Assembly (NCBI GenBank): GCA_903822175.1
Contig: CAIJOB010000028.1
Location: 1-64,000, forward strand
Length of the DNA: 64,000 nt
Source of the DNA: an uncultured Alphaproteobacteria bacterium
GTDB taxonomy: Bacteria > Pseudomonadota > Alphaproteobacteria > Caulobacterales > Caulobacteraceae
Direction of reading: 5' to 3'
In this document: positions 45,108 to 55,212 of the stretch, in pieces
How positions within the stretch are numbered: position 1 is the stretch's first letter
Layout: the number at the start of each line of letters is the position of its first letter
Notes under the pieces: model-generated
Database searches by the model: none
What the model saw: only the letters and a program-made list of their open reading frames with translations
Told to the model about the DNA's origin: nothing
Translations under genes and position numbers: made by a program

Positions 45108-45728
45108 CTAGGTCAGCGCCTTGCGCGTCTGTTCCCAGTACTGGGCGCCGGTAATCAACGTCACGATCGCGGCGATCCAGAACAGGGTGTGGGCGGCGAA
45201 GGTGAAGGGGCCTTCGATCGCCGGCGTCTGCGGCAGGAAGGGGAAGGCGCCCCAGGCCGCGACCACCAGCTCCATCGCAAGCGCCACCATCTGCAGCGTG
45301 GTCTTCCACTTGGCCAGCATCGTCACCGGCAACTTGACGCCCTTGCCGGCGCCGACTTCGCGCAACGCGCTGACCGTGAACTCGCGGAACAGGATCAGGC
45401 CCGCCGGCAGCAGCACCATCGGCTGCGGCCCCAGCGCCATCAGGCCCAGCACGGCGCCGGCCACCAGCACCTTGTCGCCGATCGGGTCGAGGATCGCGCC
45501 CCAGATGCTCTCGGCATGGAGCTTGCGGGCCAGCCAGCCGTCGAAGAAGTCGGTCACCGCGGCGATGACGAAGGCATAGACCGCCCACCGCTCCAGCCCG
45601 AACTGTACGGCCGGCGTCAGATGGTCCGACAGCCCCGGCACCGCGCCCGCCGCCGCCGCCAGCGCCAGGAACATGAACAGCGCCAGCACCAGGCGCATGG
45701 ACGTCAGGATGTTGGGCAGCGACTTCAT
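45108..45728 (-). CDS. pgsA: CDP-diacylglycerol-glycerol-3-phosphate 3-phosphatidyltransferase
   Basis: 206 residues with four to five membrane helices. The CDP-alcohol phosphatidyltransferase motif D-x2-DG-x2-AR-x8-G-x3-D-x3-D is complete: TDFFDGWLARKLH followed by WGAILDPIGDKVL. It makes phosphatidylglycerol phosphate, the committed step to PG and cardiolipin, at the inner membrane. The ATG at 45728 starts at conserved MKSLPNILTSMRL. It is followed by repeat family A. Confidence 0.94.
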   Translation of the reverse strand: MKSLPNILTSMRLVLALFMFLALAAAAGAVPGLSDHLTPAVQFGLERWAVYAFVIAAVTDFFDGWLARKLHAESIWGAILDPIGDKVLVAGAVLGLMALGPQPMVLLPAGLILFREFTVSALREVGAGKGVKLPVTMLAKWKTTLQMVALAMELVVAAWGAFPFLPQTPAIEGPFTFAAHTLFWIAAIVTLITGAQYWEQTRKALT

Positions 45729-45808
45729 CGGTGAATCCAGCGCGCCGGCGGGCGCTTCGTTCCGCCAAGCTTAGCGGTTCGCGGCAAGGTGCGTTACGCC
45801 AATCGCCG

Positions 45809-46210
<402 letters not shown>

Positions 46211-46215
46211 CGCCC

Positions 46216-47520
46216 CTACTTCTTGGAGGGCGACAGGCGGAGGATCTCGCTGGGGCTCTCGTCGGTGATCACATAGATCGCGCCGTCGGGGCCTTCGCTG
46301 ACGTCCTTGGTGCGCTTGCAGCGGTCCATGAGCAGCTTCTCTTCGCCGACCACATGGCCGTTCTTCATCTCCAGGCGCACCACCTGGCGGCCAGACATGC
46401 CGCCCACGAAGACGTCGCCCTTCCAGGCCGGGAAGGCCTTGCCGTCATAGAAGGTCAGGCCAGAGGGGGCGATCGAGGGCGTCCAGAAATAGACCGGCTG
46501 CTCCATGCCCTCCTGCTGGCTCTTGCCGCCGTTGATCATCTCGCCGTTGTTGCGGCGGCCGTAGCTGATCTCCGGGAAGCCGTAGTTGGCGCCGGCCTTG
46601 ATGCGGTTCAGTTCGTCGCCGCCCATGGGCTCGTTCTCGCCGACCCACAGCTCGCCGGTGGCGGGGTTCAGCGCCGCGCCCTGGATGTCGCGGAAGCCCA
46701 CGGCGTAGAGCGACGGGATCGCGCCGGCGGTCTTCAGATAGGGGTTGTCCTTGGGGATCGAGCCGTCGGCGGCGATGCGCAGAACCTTGCCGCGCGGGTC
46801 GGTCATCGACTGCGGGTTCGGGCCGCGGTCCTGCACCTCCGCCGAGGCGATCAGCAGAGTGCCGTCGCGCGCCTGGACGATGCGGCGCGGGGCCATGAAC
46901 TGCAGCTCGTAGATAGTCTTGGCGTCCTCGAGGGCGGTGCCGTCCGCCGAGAGCTTCGCCTTCATGATCTTGCCGACGTAGGGCTGGCCCTTGGCCGGCG
47001 GGGCGGCGGTGTAGCCGTAGTAGAGGGTGCGGTTCTTCTTGAAGTCGCGGTCCAGCGTCGGGCCGGTATTGCTGGTGCCCATGGCGCCGACGATGTCCGG
47101 CGCGCCCTTGATCGGGGCGGAGACCACGCCCTTGGCGCTGACCGTGCGCAGGCCGCCGGCGCGTTGCGAGACCAGCAGGTCGCCGTTCGGCAGGAAGGCC
47201 AGGCCGACCGAGCGGTCGAGGCTCGCCACCACCTCGGTGTTGAAGCCCGCCTTGGACTTGATCTGCGGCGCCTTGGTCTGGTCGGCCATCAGGGGCTTGG
47301 GATCATAGCCGTCCTTGGCGTTGCGGTTCGCGCCGCAGAGCGCGTTCAGCCGCTCATTCTCGGCGTGCGTGCCGGAGACCCCGGCATAGTCCGCGCCCGG
47401 CGGGAAAGACGGGATCGCGGCCGGCGCGGCGGTCTGCGAGAAAGCGCTCGCGCCCGGCAGCAGGGAGAGGGCCAGGGCGACGCCGGTGGCGACTCTGTAG
47501 GCGCGGTTGGTGTTCGGCAC
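46216..47520 (-). CDS. Secreted PQQ-type sugar dehydrogenase (sorbosone dehydrogenase-like)
   Basis: 434 residues. Signal peptide of about 28 residues. Six-bladed beta-propeller of the glucose/sorbosone dehydrogenase family: VVASLDRSVGLAFLPNGDLLVSQRAGG, GRNPQS-type loops, AVGFRDIQGAALNPATGELWVGENEPMGGDELN, and the closing GPDGAIYVITDES. The family oxidises aldoses or L-sorbosone with PQQ and calcium in the periplasm. No PQQ synthesis genes are in the window, so cofactor supply is unknown. It lies downstream of two co-oriented sugar genes. Confidence 0.86.
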   Translation of the reverse strand: MPNTNRAYRVATGVALALSLLPGASAFSQTAAPAAIPSFPPGADYAGVSGTHAENERLNALCGANRNAKDGYDPKPLMADQTKAPQIKSKAGFNTEVVASLDRSVGLAFLPNGDLLVSQRAGGLRTVSAKGVVSAPIKGAPDIVGAMGTSNTGPTLDRDFKKNRTLYYGYTAAPPAKGQPYVGKIMKAKLSADGTALEDAKTIYELQFMAPRRIVQARDGTLLIASAEVQDRGPNPQSMTDPRGKVLRIAADGSIPKDNPYLKTAGAIPSLYAVGFRDIQGAALNPATGELWVGENEPMGGDELNRIKAGANYGFPEISYGRRNNGEMINGGKSQQEGMEQPVYFWTPSIAPSGLTFYDGKAFPAWKGDVFVGGMSGRQVVRLEMKNGHVVGEEKLLMDRCKRTKDVSEGPDGAIYVITDESPSEILRLSPSKK

Positions 47521-47577
47521 GGGGCGGTCCTCTCGAAGGTCGGTCGGGATAGGTGAGTGAAGCGTATCGCCGTTCTC

Positions 47578-48363
47578 TTACGGCAGCTCCCGCACCCAAA
47601 TATTTCGGAAGCTGAGGGGCGGGCTGGGATCGCCGTGGGCCTGCAGCTTGATCGGCGCTGACGTGTAGGGCTTGTAGTAGGGCTTGCCGATGTAGAGCGT
47701 CTCGCCGGTCAGGACGTAGTCGTTCTGGACCAGGGCTCCGTTGTGGAAGGCGGTCACCCGGGCGGGCGACTTCACCGCCCCGTCGGCGGCGAAAGTCGGC
47801 GCGGTCCAGACGATGTCGTAGGTCTGCCACTCGCCGTCCGGCCGCATGGCGTTCACCAGGGGCGCGGACTGCTTGTAGATGCTGGCGGCCTGGCCGTTCA
47901 CATAGGTCGGGTTGTTGTAGCTATCCATGATCTGCAGCTCGTAGCCGGCGTCGGCGGGCCCGGTGGAGGCCAGGAAGACGCCGGAGTTGCCGCGGCCCTG
48001 GCCGGTCCCGGTGACATCCTTGGGGACCCGCCATTCGAGGTGCAGCTGGTAGTTCTTGAAGCTCTTCTTGGTCTCGATATTGCCGGCCTTCTTCTCCACG
48101 ACCATCAGGCCCTTGGAGACGGTCCAGCCGGCGGGGGCCTTGTCCTTGGTGTTGACCCACTGGCTGAGGTCCTTGCCGTCGAACAGCACGATGGCGTCTG
48201 ACGGCGGTGCGGTCGGCGTGGCGCCGGGCGTCACCACCGGCGGGACTGGGGTATAGACCTCGGTGTCCTGCGGCTTGGCGCCCGGCGTCGGCGAAGGCAC
48301 GGCCTGGGCCAGCGCCAGAGCGGGCGTCGCCAGCACGACGGCGGCGAGAACGGCTAAGCGCAT
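47578..48363 (-). CDS. Exported DUF1080 protein (3-keto-disaccharide hydrolase family)
   Basis: 261 residues from the ATG at 48363, which overlaps the stop of the upstream oxidoreductase (TGATG). Signal peptide 1-20 (ALALAQ). The concanavalin-like DUF1080 domain covers about 55-261: DAIVLFDGKDLSQWVN, HLEWRVPK, GNSGVFL and YELQIMDSYNN. The family includes 3-keto-glycoside hydrolases, which would fit with the MocA-type dehydrogenase encoded before it. Periplasmic. Confidence 0.9.
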   Translation of the reverse strand: MRLAVLAAVVLATPALALAQAVPSPTPGAKPQDTEVYTPVPPVVTPGATPTAPPSDAIVLFDGKDLSQWVNTKDKAPAGWTVSKGLMVVEKKAGNIETKKSFKNYQLHLEWRVPKDVTGTGQGRGNSGVFLASTGPADAGYELQIMDSYNNPTYVNGQAASIYKQSAPLVNAMRPDGEWQTYDIVWTAPTFAADGAVKSPARVTAFHNGALVQNDYVLTGETLYIGKPYYKPYTSAPIKLQAHGDPSPPLSFRNIWVRELP

Positions 48364-49838
48364 CAAAGCTCCCATCCCGCGCGGTACTTGCGGCGCAGAT
48401 ACTTGTTGGCGTCGGGGGTGTTGGTCACCTCCATCTTCACCGCGTCGTACTGGATGTAGTGGTCGTTCTGCAGGGCCACGACGCCCAGGTTCATGGTCTC
48501 GTTCAGGCGGGTGGCGTACTCGAACGGGCAGGAGATCTTCTCCTCGCCGCGGATGGCGCGGATCCAGTTGTTCTCGTGGCCGCCGATGCCGCCCTGGATG
48601 CGGGGGAGCGAGACCGGAATCTTCTTAGCGCGGGCGTCCGTGCCCGCGCCGATCAGCACCGGCTTTTCGCCATAGGTCTCGTGCATCAGCATGCCGTGCT
48701 CGCCGATGAACAGCACGCCGCCATCGCCGCTCATGCTCATGCTATCGGGGAAGCCGGGCGGGGTCGGGGGCAAGAGGCCGCCGTCGTACCAGGTCATCCG
48801 CAGCGGGGCGCCGGGCTTGATCCACGCGTTCTTGCCATTGCCGAACTCGTAGCGGCTGATGCCGGCCAGCGGATAGCTGGTGATCTCCGGCGGGCGCTTG
48901 GTGTCCCACAGGCTCTTGTTGCCGGCCCAGCGGGAGTGGCGGGTCTCGACCTTGGTCGGCAGGCCCGGGTCCAGCGCCCAGAACGGGAAGTCGACCAGGT
49001 GGGCGCCCATGTCGCCGAGCGCGCCGGAGCCAAAGGGCGTCCAGCCGCGCCAGTTGAAGTGGGCGTAGTCGGGGTTGTAGCCCCAGTCGATGTCGGCGGG
49101 GCCGAGCCAGACCTGCCAGTCGAGGCTGGCCGGCGTCGGCACGGCGGCCGGGCGCGGCACGCCCTGCGGCCAGACCGGGCGGTTGGTCCAGACGTGGACT
49201 TCGGAGACCTTGCCGATGGCGCCGCCGCGGATCAGCTCGATGACGCGCCGGCCGTCGTCGCCGGAGTGGCCCTGGTTGCCCATCTGGGTGACCAGGTTCG
49301 GGTTGGCCTTGGCCATCTCGGCCAGCTTGCGGCTCTCCTCGATGGTGTAGGTCAGCGGCTTCTGGACGAAGACGTGGTAGCCGCGCTCCATGGCCCGGCG
49401 CGCGGCCGGCGCATGGTGATGATCGGGGGTGGCGATCAGGACCGCGTCGATGTCCTTCCGGCTGTCCAGCATCTTGCGGTAGTCGGTGAACCGCTCGGCC
49501 TTGTCGTAAGCCGCCTTCAGCTCCGGCTTGTTGATCTTGCCGGTCTTGCTGTCGGTCAGCGCGGCCAGCACGTGGTCGTAGTCGGCGTCGGCGGTGGCGA
49601 CGATGTTCTGGCCGGTCAGCTTCGACATGTTCGAAGCCCCCTGCCCGCCGCAGCCGATCACCGCGATATTGACCTTGTCGCTGGGCGCGATCTTGCGGGC
49701 GGCGAAGGCGGAGCCCGCGAAGGCCGCGGCGCCCAAACCGGCGGCCGTGCCTAAGAACCTGCGCCGCGAGACCCCGCCGCGCCCCAAGGGTCCTAGGGTT
49801 TCGATCGGTTCCCCGAACCCGTCAAAGATGGCCGCCAT
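48363..49838 (-). CDS. Tat-exported Gfo/Idh/MocA-family oxidoreductase
   Basis: 491 residues. Twin-arginine signal [19 protein letters not shown] at about 25-45. Rossmann domain [16 protein letters not shown] binds NAD(P); EKPL-equivalent is [14 protein letters not shown] and the C-terminal domain has [15 protein letters not shown]. Export already folded with bound nucleotide through Tat is known for glucose-fructose oxidoreductase and Alpha-N-acetylgalactosaminidase-like GH109 relatives. It oxidises or isomerises a sugar in the periplasm, probably with the DUF1080 partner coupled downstream. Confidence 0.9.
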   Translation of the reverse strand: MAAIFDGFGEPIETLGPLGRGGVSRRRFLGTAAGLGAAAFAGSAFAARKIAPSDKVNIAVIGCGGQGASNMSKLTGQNIVATADADYDHVLAALTDSKTGKINKPELKAAYDKAERFTDYRKMLDSRKDIDAVLIATPDHHHAPAARRAMERGYHVFVQKPLTYTIEESRKLAEMAKANPNLVTQMGNQGHSGDDGRRVIELIRGGAIGKVSEVHVWTNRPVWPQGVPRPAAVPTPASLDWQVWLGPADIDWGYNPDYAHFNWRGWTPFGSGALGDMGAHLVDFPFWALDPGLPTKVETRHSRWAGNKSLWDTKRPPEITSYPLAGISRYEFGNGKNAWIKPGAPLRMTWYDGGLLPPTPPGFPDSMSMSGDGGVLFIGEHGMLMHETYGEKPVLIGAGTDARAKKIPVSLPRIQGGIGGHENNWIRAIRGEEKISCPFEYATRLNETMNLGVVALQNDHYIQYDAVKMEVTNTPDANKYLRRKYRAGWEL

Positions 49839-49934
49839 ACGCCCCTCCCAAATGTCCTGCTTGCCTTAAGGCTTGGCGCGCATTTCGCCTATCGTTCGCA
49901 CCGGTTGGCAAGGTCAGCCTGTCGGCGCCGCCGC

Positions 49935-51143
49935 CTACCAATTCCACATCGTCCCGTCTTCCAGCCGCGCGATGGGAAGCTGGCGGGGCTCATAGGGGTA
50001 TTTGGCCGCCAGGGCCTCGTCGATCTCGACCCCGTGGCCGGGGACGTCGCCGGGGTGCAGCAGGCCGCCCTCGAAGCGGTAGGCGTGCGGGAAGACCGCG
50101 TCGGTCTCCGGCGTGTGGCGCATATATTCCTGGATGCCGAAGTTGGGGACCCAGCTGTCGAAGTGCAGCGCCGCGCCCATGGTCACCGGCGACAGGTCCG
50201 TGGCGCCGTGACAGCCGGTGCGCACCTGCCAGAGCGCGGCGAAGTCCGCGATGCGGCGCAGATGGGTGATGCCGCCGGCGCCCACCACGGTCGCGCGGAT
50301 GTAGTCGACCAGCTGTTCGCTGATCAGGTCCTTGGCGTCCCAGATGGTGTTGAACACCTCGCCCACCGCCAGCGGCGTCGTGGTGTGCTGGCGGATCAGG
50401 CGGAACGCCTCCTGGTTCTCCGCCGGCGTCAGGTCCTCCAGCCAGAACAGCCGATAGGGCTCCAGCGCCTTGCCAAGCTGCGCCGCCTCGATGGGGGTGA
50501 GCCGGTGGTGGGCGTCGTGCAGCAGTTCGACGTCGGGCCCGACGCGCTGGCGCAGGGCGTCGAACAGCTTCGGCGTATGGGTCAGGTACTTGGGCGTCGA
50601 CCAGACGGTCTCGGTCGGCAGGGCCGCGTCGGCCGGCTCGTAGAACATCTGGCCACGGCCGACGCCGTAGGCCTTGTCGATGCCCGGTACGCCGCTCTGT
50701 GCGCGCACCGCGTGATAGCCCAGGCCCACATAGCGCTCGACCTCGTCGCAGGTCTCTTCGATGTCGGCCCCGTTGGCGTGGCCGTAGACCAGTACGCCCT
50801 CCCGGCTCTTGCCGCCGAGCAGGTCGTAGAGCGGCATGCCGGCCGCCTTGGCCTTGATGTCCCAAAGCGCCACGTCGACAGCGGCGATGGCGCGCATGGT
50901 CACCGGACCCCGCCGCCAATAGGCGCCCCGGTAGAGCAGCTGCCAGGTGTCCTCGATCCGCCGCGCATCGCGCCCGATCAGCAGCGGACAGACGTGCTCC
51001 TCCAGATAGGCCACCACCGCCTGCTCGCGCCCGTTCAGCGTGGCGTCCCCGATCCCGCTCACCCCATCGGCCGTGGTGATCTTCAGGGTCACGAAGTTGC
51101 GGCCCGGCGAGGTGACGATGACCTTGGCGTCAGTGATGCGCAT
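49935..51143 (-). CDS. manD: D-mannonate dehydratase (enolase superfamily)
   Basis: 402 residues, the length typical of ManD. The start [22 protein letters not shown] is family-specific; a longer start adds 12 residues. Metal ligands are in [24 protein letters not shown] and VGEVFNT, and YGHANG plus the [14 protein letters not shown] loop carry catalytic Tyr/Arg residues of the mannonate dehydratase subgroup. It removes water from D-mannonate to give 2-keto-3-deoxy-D-gluconate. Low-activity relatives (RspA-type) look similar, so catalytic rate is uncertain. It is divergent from the uncharacterised exported gene at 51272. Confidence 0.9.
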   Translation of the reverse strand: MRITDAKVIVTSPGRNFVTLKITTADGVSGIGDATLNGREQAVVAYLEEHVCPLLIGRDARRIEDTWQLLYRGAYWRRGPVTMRAIAAVDVALWDIKAKAAGMPLYDLLGGKSREGVLVYGHANGADIEETCDEVERYVGLGYHAVRAQSGVPGIDKAYGVGRGQMFYEPADAALPTETVWSTPKYLTHTPKLFDALRQRVGPDVELLHDAHHRLTPIEAAQLGKALEPYRLFWLEDLTPAENQEAFRLIRQHTTTPLAVGEVFNTIWDAKDLISEQLVDYIRATVVGAGGITHLRRIADFAALWQVRTGCHGATDLSPVTMGAALHFDSWVPNFGIQEYMRHTPETDAVFPHAYRFEGGLLHPGDVPGHGVEIDEALAAKYPYEPRQLPIARLEDGTMWNW

Positions 51144-51271
51144 GGCTGTCACGTTGTGGGCGTCCGCGCGGTTGGGCAAGCCGCCTTAGGCCAACTTCCC
51201 AGTTGCAGAACGCCATTCGAGCGCGCCCGATAGGCCCAGGCCCGCCCCAGTCGGGCGAACGGGAGACGACC

Positions 51272-52345
51272 ATGGGATTTCGCGCCCTCACGCTTGCGCT
51301 GGCCTCCGCCGCGCTGACCGCGCTCGCCACCGCCCAGCCTGCCCAGGCTCTCACTGATCCCGCCAGCGTCGCCAAGGGCTATAAGGCCCCGCGCGACGCC
51401 TGGGGCCATCCGGACATGGCGGGCGTCTGGTCGCCAGCCACCATCACGCGGCTGGAGCGCGATCCGAAGCTGGGCGAGCGGCTGGTGCTGACCGAGGCCG
51501 AGGCCAATGCGGCCGAGGGCGTCACGGCCAAATCCAACGCCAAGGCGGCGCTGCCCACCGACCAGAAGCTGAAGGTCGACGATGTCGACTGCGGCGTGCA
51601 GGGCTTCAGCGGCGTCGCCTGCGGCTACAACAATTTCTGGGTCGATCCGGGGACCAAGATCATGCGGGTGGCGGGCCAGCCGCGCGCCTCGATCGTCGTC
51701 TCGCCGGCCAACGGACGCATGACGCTGACGCCCGCCGCTCTGGCCTCGCTGCGCGCACAGCAGACCCAGAGCGGCAACTTCGACGGCCCCGAACGCCGCC
51801 CGCTGGCCGAGCGCTGCCTGGTCGCCTTCGGCTCCAGCTCCGGCCCGCCCATGCTGCCGGTGCTCTACAACAACCACTACGCCATCGTGCCGGGGAAGGA
51901 CCTGGTGGCGGTCGAGGTGGAGATGGTCCACGACACCCGCCTGCTGCGGGTCGGGGGCGCGCACGAGGCGGCCAACGTGCGCAAGTGGATGGGCGATTCC
52001 GTCGCCCGCTGGGAGGGCGAGACCCTGGTGGTCGACACCGTCAACTTCCGCCCCGACCAGACCTTCCGCGGCGCCAGCGCCAACATGCACGTGACCGAGC
52101 GCTTCACCCGCATCTCGCCGGCCCAGATCCTCTACCAGTTCCGGGTCGAGGACCCGGCCACCTTCACCCAGCCGGTGGAGGGCGAGGTCGCCTGGAACCT
52201 GACCAAGGACAAGATCTACGAATACGCCTGCCATGAGGGGAACTACGCGCTGCCCGGCATCCTTGCCGGCGCCCGCAACGCCGAGAAACAGGGCAAGGAG
52301 ATGGAAGGTTCGCGCGGCCAGGTGAAGGAAGAAGGCGAGAAGTAG
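51272..52345 (+). CDS. Uncharacterised exported protein, paralogue 1 of 3
   Basis: 357 residues. Signal peptide 1-26 (AQPAQA). Core motifs: DMAGVWSP early, a mid Cys region ERCLVAFGSSSGPPMLP, then VEVEMVHDTRLLRVGG, WMGDSVARWEGETLVVDTVN, the ERFTRISP strand and EYACHEGNYALPGILAGARN. The gene at 56626 and the one at 62413 share all of these. The family is widespread as hypothetical proteins in alphaproteobacteria and Acidobacteria. No fold or ligand is known to me. Divergent from manD; the amidohydrolase follows it. Confidence 0.8.
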   Translation: MGFRALTLALASAALTALATAQPAQALTDPASVAKGYKAPRDAWGHPDMAGVWSPATITRLERDPKLGERLVLTEAEANAAEGVTAKSNAKAALPTDQKLKVDDVDCGVQGFSGVACGYNNFWVDPGTKIMRVAGQPRASIVVSPANGRMTLTPAALASLRAQQTQSGNFDGPERRPLAERCLVAFGSSSGPPMLPVLYNNHYAIVPGKDLVAVEVEMVHDTRLLRVGGAHEAANVRKWMGDSVARWEGETLVVDTVNFRPDQTFRGASANMHVTERFTRISPAQILYQFRVEDPATFTQPVEGEVAWNLTKDKIYEYACHEGNYALPGILAGARNAEKQGKEMEGSRGQVKEEGEK

Positions 52346-52422
52346 CGGGCTCCCCCTCGCGCATTGCAATTTCCGCGCGCACCCGACTTCATGGCGCGGG
52401 TGATTTCGGGGGAGCGGTGCGG

Positions 52423-54030
52423 ATGAAGACGGCTTGGATGCGCGCGGGCCTGGCGGCCGCGATCGCGCTGGCGATCGGCGGTGCGGCGATGGCCGCCGGG
52501 GTCAATCCCGCCCCGCCGCGCAAGCCCGGCGAGGGCCTTGGCCCGTTCCACACCCTGATCATCCACGGGGCGATTCTGATCGACGGCACGGGCGGACCGC
52601 CGAACGGGCCGGTGGACATCGTCATCCACGACAACATCATCGCCGAGATCCGCGAGGCCGCCCGCCCTGGCCACGTCGGCGACTCGGCCAAGGGCCTGCC
52701 GCCCGCCGACCACGTCATCGACGCCACCGGCCAATATGTGCTGCCGGGCTTCATCGACATGCACACCCACGGCGGCACGCCCGACAAGGCGCCCGACCTG
52801 ACCTATGTCTACAAGCTCTGGTTGGCGCACGGCGTGACCACGGTCCGCTCCGTCCCCCTGGTGTTCGACAACAACGCTCTGGTCTCCAGCGAGAAGGCCC
52901 GCAGCGCCCGGAACGAGATCGTCGCCCCGCGGATCTTCAACTACGCGACGCCGTGCTCGAGTTGGGCCGGCGGGCCGTGCAACACGCCGGAACAGGGCCG
53001 CCTTTGGGTCCGCTGGGCGGCCAAGAACAACATCGACGGCATCAAGTTCTTCAACTTCGACCCGCCCGAGGTGATGGCCGCCATGCTGGCCGAGGCCAAG
53101 CTGCAGCACCTGGGCAGCGTCGCGCACCTCAGCCAACCCGGCGTCGCGCGGATGAACGCCATCCAGGCGGGGCGCTTAGGCCTGGGCACCGTCACCCACT
53201 ACTACGGCCACTTCGAGAGCATCCTGAAGGATCACCAGATCCAGCAGTTCCCCACCGACTACAACTACGCCAACGAGGAGGACCGCTTCGGCGAGGCCGC
53301 GGCCATCTGGGACCAGACCTTCGAGCCCGGCTCAAAGGAATGGTGGGACTATCTGAAGGAGCAGAAGGCCAACCACGTCGACTTCGACCCGACCTTCACC
53401 ATCTATTCCGCCGGCCGCGACCTGATGCGGGCCCGCAACGCCGACTGGCACCCGATCTACACGCTGCCGACGCTGTGGGCCTTCTATCAGCCGAGCCACG
53501 AGCACCACGGGTCGTTCTTCTTCGACTGGACCACCGAGCGGGAGGTGACCTGGAAGCGGTTCTACACGCGCTACATGCAGCTCATCCACGACTACCAGTC
53601 GATCGGCGGGCGGGTGACCACCGGCTCGGACAGTGGCTTCATCTACAACCTCTACGGCTTCGGCTACATCCAGGAGCTGGAGCTGTTGCAGGAGGCCGGC
53701 CTGACGCCCCTGGAGGTGGTCCGTTCGGCCACCCTGAACGGCGCCATGACCCTCTACGACCCCAAGGGCGAGACGCCGCCGATGGGCGAGGTGAGCGTCG
53801 GCAAGCTCGCCGACTTGGTGATCGTGCCGGAAAATCCCCTGGCCAACTTCAAGGTGCTCTACGGCACCGGCCGCCTGAAGCTCGACGAGAAGACCGGCAA
53901 GGCCGCGATGATCGGCGGCGTGCGCTTCACCATCAAGGACGGCATCGTCTACGACGCCAAGGCCCTGCTCGCCGACGTCGCGGCCATGGTGCAGGCGCAG
54001 AAGGCGGCGGGGGTCGGCGCGGCGAAATAG
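52423..54030 (+). CDS. Exported metal-dependent amidohydrolase
   Basis: 535 residues. Signal peptide 1-25 (GGAAMAA). Amidohydrolase TIM barrel with the first metal motif FIDMHTHGGT, and a later SDSGFIYNL metal-binding Asp; typical flanking beta domains begin TLIIHGAILIDGTGG and end GEVSVGKLADLVIVPENPL. It hydrolyses an amide or related bond in a small molecule, probably in the periplasm. GGGGGAG is a clear ribosome-binding site before the ATG at 52423. It lies 77 bases after paralogue 1 in the same direction. Confidence 0.88.
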   Translation: MKTAWMRAGLAAAIALAIGGAAMAAGVNPAPPRKPGEGLGPFHTLIIHGAILIDGTGGPPNGPVDIVIHDNIIAEIREAARPGHVGDSAKGLPPADHVIDATGQYVLPGFIDMHTHGGTPDKAPDLTYVYKLWLAHGVTTVRSVPLVFDNNALVSSEKARSARNEIVAPRIFNYATPCSSWAGGPCNTPEQGRLWVRWAAKNNIDGIKFFNFDPPEVMAAMLAEAKLQHLGSVAHLSQPGVARMNAIQAGRLGLGTVTHYYGHFESILKDHQIQQFPTDYNYANEEDRFGEAAAIWDQTFEPGSKEWWDYLKEQKANHVDFDPTFTIYSAGRDLMRARNADWHPIYTLPTLWAFYQPSHEHHGSFFFDWTTEREVTWKRFYTRYMQLIHDYQSIGGRVTTGSDSGFIYNLYGFGYIQELELLQEAGLTPLEVVRSATLNGAMTLYDPKGETPPMGEVSVGKLADLVIVPENPLANFKVLYGTGRLKLDEKTGKAAMIGGVRFTIKDGIVYDAKALLADVAAMVQAQKAAGVGAAK

Positions 54031-54038
54031 CGTCCGCC

Positions 54039-55094
54039 CTACCGCGCCTCTAACGCCTCCGCCGTGGCCGCCTTCAGCTTGCGGATGCGCTCCTCGTAGA
54101 GCCGCACCAGCCGGTCGGGTTCGGTGACCGCGTTGCGGGCCTCGCGCCAGGCGAGCTGGTGTTCCCGCAAAAGGTCGCGGTCCTGATGGGCCTCCAGCGC
54201 GCCGGCATAGGCCTCGCGCAGGTCCTTCTGCAGGCGCTGCAGGCGCGGCGTACCGCAGATGATGCGGTCGGCGGGCGTCGGCTGGCCGGCGCAGGCCTTG
54301 GCCCCGCCTTGGGCATCGACGGAGGCGACGGCCGCCTTCACCGGGGCCTTAGCGGTGTCGGGCGCGGTCTCTTCGGCGACCTCTACCGGCGCCGACGTGG
54401 CCGTGTCGGGCGCGGGCTTGGCCGTGGCGACGGCGGCCGGAATGGGCGCTGAGGCCATCGACGGCGGCGGGGCAGGAATCGGCGTGATGGCGCCCAGCGC
54501 GGAGGTCGCGGGCGTCGCCGGCGCGGTCTCGGTCTCCAACGCGATGGGGTCCGCCGCAGGCGCGGCGGCCACCGGCGTCCGAGTCGGCGGCGGCGCCGCA
54601 GCGGCCGCCAGCGTCAGGGGCGCGTGTGGCTGCTGCGACACCGACTCGGCCCAGCCGCCCAGCGCCAGGCCGGCGATCAGGCCCAGCGCCAGACCGGTGC
54701 TCAGCCAGAGCGCGCGGCGGCGCGGTTTCGGCTTGGGCGGCGGCGGCTCATCGAACTGCGGATCGCGCGGCGCGTGCAGGTAGGTGGCGTCCTCGGCTTC
54801 GTGCTTAGCCGCATCCAGCTCCCACTCTTCGACATGTGGATGAACCACCGCCTCCTCCAGCTCCGGGTCCTTGGGGTCCAGCGGGTCGCCGAGGTTGAGT
54901 TCTATCACCCGCGCCTCGCCCGGCCGCTTCGTCCCGAACAGACCGCGGCGCGGCTCCGGCTCGCCGCGTTCGCGCCGCACAGCCATCTCCTGCAGGATCT
55001 CGTAGGTCACGGCCGCGTCGCCCCGACGCCGCGTGGTGTCCAGCAGCTGGCGGAGCTCCTGGCCCCGAAGTGTGGAAAGGTCGACGTTCAGCAT
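54039..55094 (-). CDS. Membrane protein with C-terminal LprI-like (DUF1311) domain
   Basis: 351 residues. Cytoplasmic N-terminus of about 125 residues, starting MLNVDLSTLRGQELRQLLDT; one membrane helix (about 130-148, WLSTGLALGLIAGLALGGWA); then a long Pro/Ala/Thr linker (150-265). The C-terminal domain CAGQPTPADRIICGTPRLQRL has the two Cys and QLAWREARN pattern of LprI/DUF1311 lysozyme-inhibitor-like domains, placed in the periplasm. No known role for the whole protein. Confidence 0.72.
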   Translation of the reverse strand: MLNVDLSTLRGQELRQLLDTTRRRGDAAVTYEILQEMAVRRERGEPEPRRGLFGTKRPGEARVIELNLGDPLDPKDPELEEAVVHPHVEEWELDAAKHEAEDATYLHAPRDPQFDEPPPPKPKPRRRALWLSTGLALGLIAGLALGGWAESVSQQPHAPLTLAAAAAPPPTRTPVAAAPAADPIALETETAPATPATSALGAITPIPAPPPSMASAPIPAAVATAKPAPDTATSAPVEVAEETAPDTAKAPVKAAVASVDAQGGAKACAGQPTPADRIICGTPRLQRLQKDLREAYAGALEAHQDRDLLREHQLAWREARNAVTEPDRLVRLYEERIRKLKAATAEALEAR

Positions 55095-55212
55095 CGCAGG
55101 CCATCCCGGGCGCAACAGGCGCTTGGTTCGCCGGCGCCCGTCATCTCACCAGCCCGGCGCCTATTACGCCGAGCCAAGGTGAACGGAATATGAAAGGCCG
55201 GCGGGTGCGGCC

